A DNA stretch of 24,099 bases from DATJUF01 sp035524095 (GTDB lineage Bacteria; Desulfobacterota; Binatia; Binatales; Binataceae). The stretch is from positions 1-24,099 of the forward strand of contig DATKPK010000073.1 in NCBI GenBank assembly GCA_035524095.1, written 5' to 3'. Shown here in pieces: positions 14,783 to 22,910 of this stretch; position 1 is the first letter of the stretch, and each line of letters begins with the position of its first letter. The notes beneath the pieces are model-generated. The model did no database searches. It saw only the letters and a program-made list of their open reading frames with translations, and was not told where the DNA came from. The translations under genes and the position numbers were made by a program.

Positions 14783-17293
14783 TCAGTGAAAGATCGAGCC
14801 GAAAAAGTGACCAATCGCACCGAACATATTATTCGTCGCCGGGGGCGGCGGTGCGGTTGACGGCGGCGTTAGGGTGCCTCTGCCCGCCTCGCTATCCACC
14901 GTTGAGCTTGAGGGCGGACTGCTCGCCGCCGATGCCATACTGACGCCGCCGTGTAGCGGACATAACTGCGTCGGTTCCGTGCCATCGAGAAACGGCAGAT
15001 TCTGCACGCGCGGACAGGCCGAAGTGGCGATTCCTCCGCTCGCCGGGTCAATCGTGACCATTCTGACGCCCGGCGGTGGCGGTCCGAACCCTAGGTTCGG
15101 CTGGCGTTCGGAAGCCTTCATGAAATCGATCCAGGCAGGCAAGGCCGCAGCGGCGCCAGTCAGGCCAATCGTGCGCGGCTCGTCAAAGCCAACCCATACG
15201 CCGCATACCAGACGGCGTGTATAGCCCATGAACCAGGCATCACGATAATCGTCGGTGGTTCCCGTCTTCCCCGCCGCTGGAAAATCAAGCCCGAGATGCA
15301 CCGCCGACGCCGCCGTTCCGTATTGAAAAACACCCTGCAAGGCACCGGTCATCAGCGACGCGACTGCCCGGCTCATGAGACGCGTCGAGTCATTGCGATG
15401 CTCCAATAGCACATGACCGTCGCCATCAACCACCGAGGTAATCGTGTAGGGCGGGCGCACCACGCCACCGCTGGCGAATACGCTGTAAACACCGGTTAGC
15501 TCCGTCAGGGTTACTTCGCCCGCACCGATCGTAACCGGTAAATAGTCGGGCTGATCTTCATGGATTCCGAGTTCATGCGCGGTGCGGATGATACGCGCAG
15601 GTCCAAGCAGGCTGCCGAGGTAGGCCGTCGGCACGTTGAGCGATTCTGCCAGAGCCTCAGCAACTGTGACTGTCCCTTGATAGGTGCGCTCATAGTTGAC
15701 TGGCGTCCATCCGTTAAACGTCATCGGACGGTCTGGCAACAGCGAGGCGAGCGTAACCGGCTCGGGCAGCGGGTTGCGCTCAGGATCAAGCGCGCCGATA
15801 TAGACGATTGGCTTAAAGGCGGAACCGGGCTGGCGTTCAGCGTCGGTTGCGCGATTGAACTGGCTGGCGCCGTAGTCGCGTCCGCCGACCATCGCGAGAA
15901 TCGCACCAGAACGCGGATCGACCGCGACCATTGCGCTCTCAAGGTCGTGTTGAGGATCGTGCCGCCGCAGCGATGGATGCTCCCGCTCAATCCGTTCCAG
16001 GTTCGCATTGACGGCCTGTTGCGCCGCTTCCTGCATCCCCGGGTCGAGGGTGGTATAGACCTTCAGCCCCTTGGCCTCCGCCGCGCCGGGAATCTTATGG
16101 ACTTGCGCGATCACGTAATCAGTGAAGTAGGGAGCACGCCGCAATCCCGGAGGCTTAACGGTCGTGACGGGAGTTGCGACTGCAATCTGATACTCATCGG
16201 CCGTGATTACGCCCGAGCGTTGCATCAGGGCGAGCACCGTATCGCGGCGCACGCGGCACGCGTCAGGATGACGCCTCGGATCGTAAAGTGTCGGCGCCTG
16301 GATCAGCCCGATCAGTGTTGCGGCTTCGGCAGGCGTTACGCGGCTCAAATCCTTGTTGAAGAAATAGCGGGCGGCCAGCGGCATCCCGTAGATCGGGGTA
16401 CCGTCATATTCACCCATCGGGACGTCATTGATATAGCGTTCGAGAATCTCGTTCTTGGTCAGCCTGATTTCGAGCACGATCGCAATCGCAAGTTCGCGAA
16501 TCTTGCGATGAAAGCTACGCGCGTGGCGCTCGATGAAGGTCCGTGCGAGCTGTTGCGTCAAGGTACTGGCGCCTTGGCTCAGGCGATGTGAATGGAGGTC
16601 GACGATCGCTGCTTCGATTATGCGAATTGGATCAAAGCCGGGATGGTAATAGAAAAAGCGGTCCTCGGTAGCGAGCAGGCCTTTGATCAGTTCCGGCGGG
16701 ACTTCGTTGAGAGTGACCGCGACGCGCTCGGCGGGCGCGTCCGGTGTCAGGCGGCCAATCACCTCAGGTTCAAGGTCGGCGTGATCGAGTGCGACGCCAA
16801 AAGCATTGGCGACTCCTGCGATGCGACTGTCAACGATACTCAAATGGACCATCAACGCAGGAAAATCGGTCGAGCCCATCGCGAAATCTCGTTGATAGAC
16901 TGTGATCATGCCGGGATCGACCGAATATTCCCCCGGGTGAGCTGGCGTGGATACGCGGCTGTAACTCAGCTCGTCCAGTCGATCCAGCAGACGGAGTTGC
17001 GCGAGTTGGTCGCCAGCCTCGATTTCCAATGGTGCGGAATAAATCGCGGAACTGAGCGCGGCGCGCCGCTCCTCAATCAAAACGGATATTTCGCTATAGA
17101 CCTGAGCCAGATAGAAGCCGCAGCCGAAAGCTGCCGTGACCGCGGCAGCAATTATGATCCTGCGCCAACCGGCCCGTTTGATGAGAGCCCGAACACGCCG
17201 TGCAAAGATCGCGACCCGCATCGCCCAACGTGGCCGCTTTGGAACGGTCTTGCCCGACCGCTTGGTGCCATTGCCCTTACCCGCCTCAGCCAT
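14783..17293 (-). CDS. mrcB: Bifunctional penicillin-binding protein, PBP1B-like (class A)
   Basis: An 836-residue peptidoglycan synthase with a basic cytoplasmic tail, one membrane helix (about 46-64), a UB2H-like region (about 85-140, with GEYSVDPGMITVYQRDF) that points to PBP1B rather than PBP1A, a glycosyltransferase domain and a transpeptidase domain. Catalytic residues are visible: Glu210 in LATEDRFF, QGASTLTQQL, then GSAFK (Ser491, Lys494), SLN (551-553) and KTG (676-678). The C-terminus after about 760 is rich in Ser, Pro and Thr. In E. coli the UB2H domain is the docking site for lipoprotein LpoB. It lies 79 nt after trmI on the same strand. The assignment to PBP1B rather than another class A PBP rests on the UB2H pattern. 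Confidence 0.93.
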   Translation of the reverse strand: MAEAGKGNGTKRSGKTVPKRPRWAMRVAIFARRVRALIKRAGWRRIIIAAAVTAAFGCGFYLAQVYSEISVLIEERRAALSSAIYSAPLEIEAGDQLAQLRLLDRLDELSYSRVSTPAHPGEYSVDPGMITVYQRDFAMGSTDFPALMVHLSIVDSRIAGVANAFGVALDHADLEPEVIGRLTPDAPAERVAVTLNEVPPELIKGLLATEDRFFYYHPGFDPIRIIEAAIVDLHSHRLSQGASTLTQQLARTFIERHARSFHRKIRELAIAIVLEIRLTKNEILERYINDVPMGEYDGTPIYGMPLAARYFFNKDLSRVTPAEAATLIGLIQAPTLYDPRRHPDACRVRRDTVLALMQRSGVITADEYQIAVATPVTTVKPPGLRRAPYFTDYVIAQVHKIPGAAEAKGLKVYTTLDPGMQEAAQQAVNANLERIEREHPSLRRHDPQHDLESAMVAVDPRSGAILAMVGGRDYGASQFNRATDAERQPGSAFKPIVYIGALDPERNPLPEPVTLASLLPDRPMTFNGWTPVNYERTYQGTVTVAEALAESLNVPTAYLGSLLGPARIIRTAHELGIHEDQPDYLPVTIGAGEVTLTELTGVYSVFASGGVVRPPYTITSVVDGDGHVLLEHRNDSTRLMSRAVASLMTGALQGVFQYGTAASAVHLGLDFPAAGKTGTTDDYRDAWFMGYTRRLVCGVWVGFDEPRTIGLTGAAAALPAWIDFMKASERQPNLGFGPPPPGVRMVTIDPASGGIATSACPRVQNLPFLDGTEPTQLCPLHGGVSMASAASSPPSSSTVDSEAGRGTLTPPSTAPPPPATNNMFGAIGHFFGSIFH

Positions 17294-17372
17294 CGGACGC
17301 TACCGTCCCTTCCCACCCCGCTAAGCCAGCTACCGATTATACGCAGGTGCGGAGGGAATGGGGATTGGGACT

Positions 17373-18323
17373 TCAGTCGTCGTGGTGATCAGGATCGATG
17401 ACGTCGTTGACCAGGTCATCGGCTGGGTCGCTTGCGGGGACTTCCAAGGAGTTGACGTCAGTAACATGGGTCTCGGTCCCTGAAGGTGACGCTTCCACCG
17501 CTGATGCCATCGACTCGTTTTCCGCTTGAGCTGGTAAGGCAACCGCCAATGCAGCGAGGCGGCGCGCGATAATAATGAAGGCCGAATGCGCGACCATCCG
17601 ATGGACCGGCCGGACGCTCATCCCCTTGACATGCCAATGCCGCATCAGAGTCTCGAAGCTGTCAATTTCGGCGAACTTGCCGCTGTATTGGAGCGCATCC
17701 ACGGTCTCCTTGAGCTGCAATGCGGTAGGTACGTACGCGATGAAAACGCCCCCAGGACGCAATGCACGGGCCGCGACCTCAAGCGCACGGCCAGGTTCCG
17801 GCAGGTCTAGAAAGAGCCGATCCACTTCGCTTTCGTCGAAACCTTCATAGAGGTCGCGGAGCTTCAGCGTCCATGCCGGCGCGTCGCCGAAAAAGGCCGC
17901 GACGTTCTTGCGCGCTGCCGCCGCAAAATCCTCCCGAATTTCATAGGAAATCACTCGCCCTGTCGGACCGACCGCCCTGAGCAGCGCGATCGTCAACGCT
18001 CCAGCGCCGACACCGCCTTCAATCACGGTTGCACCCGGATAGACGTCGCCCCAAATCAGCAGCGGGCCTGTATCCTTCGGATAGATTACCTGGGCGGCGC
18101 GTGGTAGGTGGGGGATCAAATCGGCGTACGTAGGCCGAAACACCAGATAGTTTTCGCCCGAGCTGAATTTCACGCGAGAGCCTTCGTCGAGTCCCCACAG
18201 AGTCTCTGCCACCAGCGAGCCGCGGATTTCGAGCTTCGTTCCGCGCCGCAACATTTTCAAATAACGGCGGCCCTTACGGTCGATAAAAAGAGCGGGATCG
18301 TTTTCTTTGAAAGGATGATTCAA
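17373..18323 (-). CDS. trmI: tRNA (adenine-N1)-methyltransferase TrmI (m1A58) with acidic C-terminal tail
   Basis: Methylates N1 of adenine 58 in the tRNA T-loop. The small N-terminal beta-domain is followed by a Rossmann methyltransferase domain with motif I IEGGVGAGALTIALL (about 101-115), SYEIREDFA, the DLPEP active-site loop (173-177) and LRPGGVFIAYVPT; HWHVKGMSVRPVHRMVAHSAF is typical of the TrmI/Gcd14 C-terminal end. The catalytic core ends near residue 258 and the remaining about 58 residues are acidic and low in complexity, ending in DPDHHDD; most bacterial TrmI proteins are about 255-280 residues. It is the first gene of a minus-strand run leading into the PBP gene. Confidence 0.93.
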   Translation of the reverse strand: MNHPFKENDPALFIDRKGRRYLKMLRRGTKLEIRGSLVAETLWGLDEGSRVKFSSGENYLVFRPTYADLIPHLPRAAQVIYPKDTGPLLIWGDVYPGATVIEGGVGAGALTIALLRAVGPTGRVISYEIREDFAAAARKNVAAFFGDAPAWTLKLRDLYEGFDESEVDRLFLDLPEPGRALEVAARALRPGGVFIAYVPTALQLKETVDALQYSGKFAEIDSFETLMRHWHVKGMSVRPVHRMVAHSAFIIIARRLAALAVALPAQAENESMASAVEASPSGTETHVTDVNSLEVPASDPADDLVNDVIDPDHHDD

Positions 18324-18571
18324 GCTGAATTAGGCCTTGCGCCCGTGCGATTTCGGCGAGCGATCGCGAGCGGCAGAGTTGGTATTGTGGTAAAGTATTG
18401 ACTGTGCCGCCTGGGGCCGCTTACGGTTGTAGCAAGCCTGGCAATTGCAGCAGCCCCCGAAATCGGGCAAAGCAGTGCCGGGTGTTTTATTGATGGTTAG
18501 CTTAGACGCACGAGTGAGTCAGAACAAGAACGAAGTGCGCTCGCTGAAATATTAAATAAGGAAACGGAATC
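18324..18571. other. Divergent intergenic region
   Basis: 248 nt between the minus-strand trmI and the plus-strand zinc-ribbon genes. It should hold promoters for both but no strong pair is visible; TTGACT near 18400 has only a poor -10 (TTACGG) at 17 nt. It includes the self-complementary CCCGAAATCGGG (CCCG/CGGG with a tetraloop) followed some 20 nt later by GTTTTATT. No gene of convincing length is seen. Confidence 0.4.
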
Positions 18572-18745
18572 ATGGCGGAAAAGAAAGCAAAAACGGCGGA
18601 AAAGGGTGGTGGTCAGGTCCAGCACAAGCATTACTGCCCAAACTGTAATGCGGAAAGCAAAGTGACGCTCTTCGCGGGGTTCGGCCGCAAGGGCTTTTAT
18701 CTGGTCTGCGAGAAAAACTGCGGCTATATCGGCCGTAACCGCTAA
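18572..18745 (+). CDS. Very small zinc-ribbon protein (57 residues)
   Basis: ATG at 18572 opens a 57-residue frame. A Lys-rich head is followed by two cysteine pairs, Cys22-x2-Cys25 (YCPNCNAES) and Cys46-x3-Cys50 (VCEKNCGYI), separated by VTLFAGFGRKGFYL. The shape fits a single zinc ribbon. A purine-rich AAATAAGGAAACGGAATC precedes the ATG. A second zinc-ribbon gene follows after 18 nt. The spacing and cysteine layout recall small ribosome- or transcription-associated zinc proteins, but I cannot match it to bL33, bL36 or other known ones. Confidence 0.7.
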   Translation: MAEKKAKTAEKGGGQVQHKHYCPNCNAESKVTLFAGFGRKGFYLVCEKNCGYIGRNR

Positions 18746-18763
18746 CGGAGGCGGTTGAGGATT

Positions 18764-19102
18764 ATGGCCAGGGTGCGCAAGACCAAATCGTCCAAACGTG
18801 AGCTTTACGATTTCGCCGAGACGGCGGAAGAACCGGAAGAAGATGCCGACCTGCCTAAAGACGAGGCTGGACGGCGCAAGATCAAGCGCCAGTACATGGA
18901 TCTGCTCGGCATCCGGATCGAGAAGCTCAAAGGACGCATCCTCAACCGCGAGCGGATCAACAAGACCATCGAAGGTATCTACTTCATCTGCATCAAATGC
19001 ATGAAAGTATGCCATTCCTTGGATGACGGTCTTCAAGAAGACCCCAACAATCAGAACAATATCTGCGGGAAGTGCGCTAAGACTCGCACCGCGGCTGCTT
19101 GA
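18764..19102 (+). CDS. Helical protein with C-terminal zinc ribbon, unknown function
   Basis: A 112-residue protein. Residues 1-35 are charged and probably disordered, 36-72 look like a basic helix (RRKIKRQYMDLLGIRIEKLKG), and the C-terminus has Cys76-x2-Cys79 (FICIKCMKVC) and Cys101-x2-Cys104 (ICGKCAK), a zinc ribbon with an extra Cys83. ATG 18764 is preferred; TTG 18755 is 3 nt from a GGAGG and would add three residues. It follows the 57-residue zinc-ribbon gene by 18 nt and the two form a likely operon. The layout suggests nucleic acid or ribosome binding, but this is an inference. Confidence 0.75.
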   Translation: MARVRKTKSSKRELYDFAETAEEPEEDADLPKDEAGRRKIKRQYMDLLGIRIEKLKGRILNRERINKTIEGIYFICIKCMKVCHSLDDGLQEDPNNQNNICGKCAKTRTAAA

Positions 19103-19107
19103 GCAAC

Positions 19108-19132
19108 GCTGGTGGCGAATGCCGCCACCGGC
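19108..19132 (+). terminator. Hairpin after the zinc-ribbon pair
   Basis: GCTGGTGGCG (19108-19117), a 5-nt loop and CGCCACCGGC (19123-19132) form a 10-bp stem with one G-T pair, just 5 nt after the stop codon. No T-run follows, so termination may be partial or the hairpin may protect the RNA end. Confidence 0.5.
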
Positions 19133-19299
19133 TGAATTCGCAGGCTCGGCTCATCGCGCGCAGCTTTCTTTTCAAGACGTCAACCGGTAATGATTCTCAT
19201 CGAAGATTGTGGCCGGCTGGCTCAGGCTTTAGGGCCGGTCGCGTTCGGTATGTTGAGATTGGTAGCTCACCGATCGGCAGGGGGAACTCAGGCAGGAAC

Positions 19300-20238
19300 A
19301 TGGGACTACAGTTAATCCCGCCCGACGTTAACATCGATTTCGTCGGCAAGCGCTATCTCTTCGTCATACTCTCGACGGCAATCAATGTTGCGGCGATTCT
19401 ACTGTTGATATTCGTCGGGCTAAATTATGGGGTCGATTTCGTCGGCGGCAGTGTAGTCCAGCTCCAGTTCAAGAATCCCACTTCAGCCGAGCAGATTCGC
19501 AAAGCGCTCACCTCGATGAATCTGGGCGAAATCACGGTTCAGGACTTCGGTTCTGCAAGCCGGAATCAGTACCTTGTGCGATTCGAGAAGGTGAATAATA
19601 TCGGCAGCCTCGGCAAGCAACTCGAGGCCGCGCTTGATAAGAGTTACGGCAGTAGTGATAGCGCTCAGGTATTACGCGTCGAGACGGTCGGCGCCAAAGT
19701 TGGCCAAGACCTCCGGCGCGACGGTTTCCTCGCAGTGGCTGCGGCCACGATTTTCATGGGATTCTATATTGCCCTGCAATTCCGCCGAGTTAGCTGGAGT
19801 TTCGGCGCTGGTGCAGTGATCGCATTGGTTCATGACGTGCTGGTTGTGACCGGTGCGCTGGTTATCTCGCGTCTCGAATTTGACTTGACGACGCTGGCCG
19901 CACTGTTGACTGTTATCGGCTATTCGGTGCACGACACGATCATCGTTTCGGATCGTATCCGCGAGGACGCAGGCAAACGTCGCCGCGAAGCCCTAGCGGT
20001 CACGATGAACCGTGCGATCAACGAGACCCTTTCACGTACGATTCTAACTTCTGGTACGGCGCTGACCGTGCTTCTTTCGCTGCTCGTGCTTGGCGGCCCG
20101 ATCCTGCGGCCGGCCGCATTCACGCTCTTCGTCGGGATCATCACTGGTACCTATTCGTCGATCTATATTGCAGGTCCGGTGGTGCTGTTCTGGGAGAGTG
20201 GCCATCGAATCAAAGGCACGGTCTCCCGCGCAGCTTGA
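19300..20238 (+). CDS. secF: Protein translocase subunit SecF
   Basis: SecF works with SecD in the inner membrane to pull proteins across after SecYEG using the proton gradient. The 312-residue protein has the first membrane helix at about 18-40, the signature LNYGVDFVGGSVVQ, a periplasmic domain with VETVGAKVGQDLRRDG, and the cluster of membrane helices with ALVHDVLVVTGAL and GYSVHDTIIVSDRIRE (usual YSxNDTIVVFDRIRE; Asn and Phe are replaced by His and Ser). ATG 19300 matches the family start; the frame stays open 67 codons further up but that part is not SecF-like. SecD normally lies directly upstream but here two zinc-ribbon genes do; secD is not in the window. Confidence 0.93.
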   Translation: MGLQLIPPDVNIDFVGKRYLFVILSTAINVAAILLLIFVGLNYGVDFVGGSVVQLQFKNPTSAEQIRKALTSMNLGEITVQDFGSASRNQYLVRFEKVNNIGSLGKQLEAALDKSYGSSDSAQVLRVETVGAKVGQDLRRDGFLAVAAATIFMGFYIALQFRRVSWSFGAGAVIALVHDVLVVTGALVISRLEFDLTTLAALLTVIGYSVHDTIIVSDRIREDAGKRRREALAVTMNRAINETLSRTILTSGTALTVLLSLLVLGGPILRPAAFTLFVGIITGTYSSIYIAGPVVLFWESGHRIKGTVSRAA

Positions 20239-20322
20239 CCAGCGGGGCTGAGCTAGGTTGCATCTGCGGCCAATTGTCTTCTCAATTGAATCGGAAACGC
20301 GTGCGACACGTGGATCGATATT

Positions 20323-20628
20323 GTGGCCGTTGACCTCAAAACGGGGCGCGGTATCTATCATCTTGATTTAGCAGCCGGGCCGGAGAGGGTCGGTGACGAC
20401 CTGGTTCTGCCGCTGGTGCTGGCACGCGCCGATGGGATTGAACGAGTGGTCTTCCGTTGCCGTATTAATGGGATGGAATGCGATGAGAGTCGATCGCCTA
20501 TGACTGATCAGGTGCTCGAACGGATCGCGCCGTCTATCGAGCGCGAATTCGAGATTATCCGCGAGGCGGCATTGAAGTCGATTCGCAGCGAGCACAAATT
20601 GGTCGAAATTGCTCTTTCGCCAAGCTGA
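20323..20628 (+). CDS. Conserved-looking small protein, unknown function
   Basis: A 101-residue frame starting at GTG, the first possible start after an in-frame stop. It begins with beta-like segments (RGIYHLDLAAG, DDLVLPLVLARADGIERVVFRCRI) and ends in a long helix (LERIAPSIEREFEIIREAALKSIRSEHKLVEIAL). Base use by codon position resembles the neighbouring genes. I do not recognise a family. It lies between secF and the promoter of the isc cluster, 84 nt after secF. Confidence 0.5.
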   Translation: MAVDLKTGRGIYHLDLAAGPERVGDDLVLPLVLARADGIERVVFRCRINGMECDESRSPMTDQVLERIAPSIEREFEIIREAALKSIRSEHKLVEIALSPS

Positions 20629-20678
20629 TTTCACCTCGATATAAGCTCAAAAAACCCTTTAGGCACAGGCGCTTTCGT

Positions 20679-20706
20679 TTGACAGTTCGAAGGCGGTGGC
20701 TATACT
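20679..20706 (+). promoter_or_regulatory. Sigma-70-type promoter of the isc cluster
   Basis: TTGACA (20679-20684), a 16-nt spacer and TATACT (20701-20706), 130 nt before the iscS ATG. The downstream stretch holds CTAA-TT-TTAG (20723-20732) as a small inverted repeat near the expected start; it does not match the known IscR site well. The leader of about 120 nt has no other clear feature. Confidence 0.6.
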
Positions 20707-20835
20707 ATACCTACTGGGTCCACTAATTTTAGACGGGATTCGCTTGTGAACTAGTACAGCCGTGTGGGCGTACCGGCCAAGTTAGGATTCCGAGTTGTTG
20801 GGTTGCAGGAAGTCTTTAGCAAGGTGCGCGAAGCG

Positions 20836-22056
20836 ATGGTTAAATTACCGATTTATATGGACAATCACGCCACGACTCCGGTCGACCCCCGGGTGCTCGA
20901 GGCGATGTTGCCATATTTTACTGAGAAGTTTGGCAATGCGGCTAGCCGCAATCATAGCTTTGGATGGGAAGCCGAAGAGGCGGTCGACAAGGCGCGCAAT
21001 CAAATCGCGGGTCTGATTAACGCCAAGTCCAAGGAGATCGTTTTCACCAGTGGCGCGACTGAATCGGATAATCTCGCGGTAAAAGGGGTTCTCGACTTCT
21101 ACAAGGAGAAGGGCAACCACATTATCACTTGCGTCACTGAGCATAAGGCGATTCTCGATAGCTGCCGTGCACTTGAGCGCCAGGGCAAAGCGACGGTCAC
21201 TTACCTCAAGGTCGACAAGTATGGAATGGTCGATCCCGACGATGTGCGCCGAGCGATCACCGACAAGACCGTCCTGATCACCATCATGTACGCCAATAAC
21301 GAGATCGGCACAATTCATCCGATCGCCGAAATTGGCCGGATTGCGCATGAGAAGGGCGTGATTTTCCATACGGACGCAACTCAAGCGGTGGGCAAGATCC
21401 CGGTGGATGTCGAGCGTGATCATGTCGATCTGATGTCGCTGAGCGCCCATAAGATCTACGGCCCCAAGGGGATCGGCGGCATCTACGTCCGCTCCAAGGG
21501 CCCGCGCGTGCGGCTTATCCCGCAGATGGACGGTGGCGGCCATGAACGCGGGATGCGTTCAGGCACTCTGAATGTCACTGGCATTATCGGGCTGGGCGCG
21601 GCTTGTGAAGTCGCCGGCGAGGTGATGGACGAAGAGAATCGGCATCTGCTCGATCTGCGCAACAAGCTGCAAGCAGGAATCTTCGAGCGGCTCGAAGAGA
21701 TCTATCTGAACGGTCATCCGACAGAACGGCTACCGGGGAATCTGAATGTAAGTTTCGCCTACGTCGAAGGCGAGTCGCTGCTGATGGGTATCAGTGATAT
21801 CGCGGTCAGCTCAGGTTCCGCCTGCACCTCGGCGACGCTCGAACCGTCATATGTAATTCGCGCGTTAGGTGTGGATGAGGAACTGGCGCATAGCTCAATT
21901 CGGTTTGGGCTCGGCCGGTTCAACAACGAAGAAGAGGTCGATTTCGTCACTGAGCGCGTGAGCAAGGAAGTGCAACGGCTGCGCGATATGTCCCCGCTCT
22001 ACGAAATGGCACGCGAAGGTATCGATTTGAAGTCAGTTCAGTGGAAGGCTGAATAG
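20836..22056 (+). CDS. iscS: Cysteine desulfurase IscS
   Basis: Takes sulfur from cysteine with the help of pyridoxal phosphate and passes it to IscU. The 406-residue protein opens with LPIYMDNHATTPVDPRV and carries HTDATQAVGK, the PLP lysine in SAHKIYGPKG (Lys206) and the persulfide loop SSGSACTSATLEPSYV (Cys330). The C-terminus, SPLYEMAREGIDLKSVQW, matches the IscU-binding end of E. coli IscS, so this is the group I housekeeping enzyme rather than SufS or NifS. ATG 20836 is chosen from this alignment, with AAGGTG 10 nt upstream; the frame is open up to GTG 20764. First gene of the isc cluster; no iscR precedes it. Confidence 0.97.
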   Translation: MVKLPIYMDNHATTPVDPRVLEAMLPYFTEKFGNAASRNHSFGWEAEEAVDKARNQIAGLINAKSKEIVFTSGATESDNLAVKGVLDFYKEKGNHIITCVTEHKAILDSCRALERQGKATVTYLKVDKYGMVDPDDVRRAITDKTVLITIMYANNEIGTIHPIAEIGRIAHEKGVIFHTDATQAVGKIPVDVERDHVDLMSLSAHKIYGPKGIGGIYVRSKGPRVRLIPQMDGGGHERGMRSGTLNVTGIIGLGAACEVAGEVMDEENRHLLDLRNKLQAGIFERLEEIYLNGHPTERLPGNLNVSFAYVEGESLLMGISDIAVSSGSACTSATLEPSYVIRALGVDEELAHSSIRFGLGRFNNEEEVDFVTERVSKEVQRLRDMSPLYEMAREGIDLKSVQWKAE

Positions 22057-22110
22057 GAATTCCGCGGAGCAATTTGCGACGCGTGAGACGCCCGGCATTA
22101 CGAGAAGATT

Positions 22111-22539
22111 ATGGCTTATTCAGAGAAAGTAATTGACCACTACACCAATCCACGCAACGTTGGCAGCTTTGCCAAAGGCGAAGAAAATGTCGGGACCGGT
22201 GTGGTCGGTGCGCCCGAGTGTGGCGACGTGATGAAGCTTCAGCTCAAGATTAATCCTGATAACGGGATTATCGAGGATGCGCGCTTCAAAACCTTCGGTT
22301 GCGGTAGCGCGATCGCCAGTTCCAGCTACGTAACGGAATTGGTCAAAGGCCGTCATGTAGATGAGGCGATGGCAATCCGCAATTCGACGATCGTGAAGGA
22401 GCTGAATCTGCCACCCGTGAAGATCCATTGTTCGGTGTTGGCCGAAGATGCGATCAAAGCGGCGATTACCGATTGGCGGAACCATCGTGGCGAACCAGTG
22501 GCTCAGCCGGAGAATGCCAAGAAAGCGCAAGAGGGCTAG
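22111..22539 (+). CDS. iscU: Iron-sulfur cluster scaffold protein IscU
   Basis: The scaffold on which IscS and the iron donor build a [2Fe-2S] cluster. The 142-residue protein has the three cluster cysteines, Cys37 (PECGD), Cys64 (FGCGSA) and Cys107 (KIHCSV), with Asp39 beside the first, and the LPPVK motif (100-104) recognised by the HscA chaperone. The C-terminus has a short extra tail after GEPVAQPE, about 14 residues longer than E. coli IscU. It starts 54 nt after iscS and is 11 nt ahead of iscA. Confidence 0.97.
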   Translation: MAYSEKVIDHYTNPRNVGSFAKGEENVGTGVVGAPECGDVMKLQLKINPDNGIIEDARFKTFGCGSAIASSSYVTELVKGRHVDEAMAIRNSTIVKELNLPPVKIHCSVLAEDAIKAAITDWRNHRGEPVAQPENAKKAQEG

Positions 22540-22550
22540 GCGAAGAAGCG

Positions 22551-22871
22551 ATGGCAACGGTCACGCTATCAGATAGCGCGGTCAGCAAAATCCGCGAATT
22601 AACCGCGGCGAAGCCTGATGGTGGGTTGCGTGTTAAAGTCGTTGGCGGCGGATGCTCAGGTTTGCAGTATCGCATGGAAATCGACTCTGCTAAGGAGCGC
22701 GACAAGATTTTCGAGCGTGATGGGGCGAAGCTTATTGTCGACAAGAAAAGCTTTCTCTACCTGAATGGCTCCGAACTTGATTATGCCGACGAGCTGATGT
22801 CCGCGGGTTTTCGTCTGGTGAATCCGAATGCCAAACGGACCTGCGGATGCGGCGAGTCGTTCGTCGTCTGA
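22551..22871 (+). CDS. iscA: A-type iron-sulfur carrier IscA
   Basis: A 106-residue A-type carrier that passes iron-sulfur clusters to target enzymes. The three ligand cysteines are Cys35 (GGGCSGLQY) and Cys98 and Cys100 (TCGCGES) in the usual C-x(about 60-65)-C-x-C pattern. The YLNGSELDYADELM segment is typical. ATG 22551 lies 11 nt after the iscU stop; the frame is open further up but the family starts at MATVTLSDSA. ErpA is a close relative; the position in the isc cluster favours IscA. Confidence 0.95.
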   Translation: MATVTLSDSAVSKIRELTAAKPDGGLRVKVVGGGCSGLQYRMEIDSAKERDKIFERDGAKLIVDKKSFLYLNGSELDYADELMSAGFRLVNPNAKRTCGCGESFVV

Positions 22872-22910
22872 TTTCGGTTAAGGTCTCATTCGGAGTAATG
22901 TCGCGATTTA

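Noticed and set aside
15560..16591. 343-residue plus-strand open frame
   Set aside because: It lies antisense to the well-supported PBP gene, whose catalytic motifs are all present; its composition (Arg, Asp, Gly rich, no recognisable domain) is what an antisense frame in high-GC coding DNA gives.
16592..17401. 269-residue plus-strand open frame
   Set aside because: Also antisense to the PBP gene N-terminal part; no domain and no ribosome site.
18400..18500. Possible SRP RNA, tRNA or riboswitch in the trmI upstream gap
   Set aside because: I looked for the GGAAGGAAGCAGCC-type SRP core, a T-loop with GTTCGA, and known riboswitch cores and found none.
19099..19299. 67-codon N-terminal extension of secF
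   Set aside because: The frame is open by chance; the residues are polar and unlike any SecF, and the family start matches ATG 19300. A hairpin at 19108-19132 also falls inside it.
20712..20740. IscR-type operator at the isc promoter
   Set aside because: Only the short CTAA/TTAG symmetry is present; the conserved outer positions of known IscR sites do not match.
20764..20835. 24-codon N-terminal extension of iscS
   Set aside because: IscS proteins begin at the LPIYMDNHATTP segment; ATG 20836 fits and has a ribosome site.
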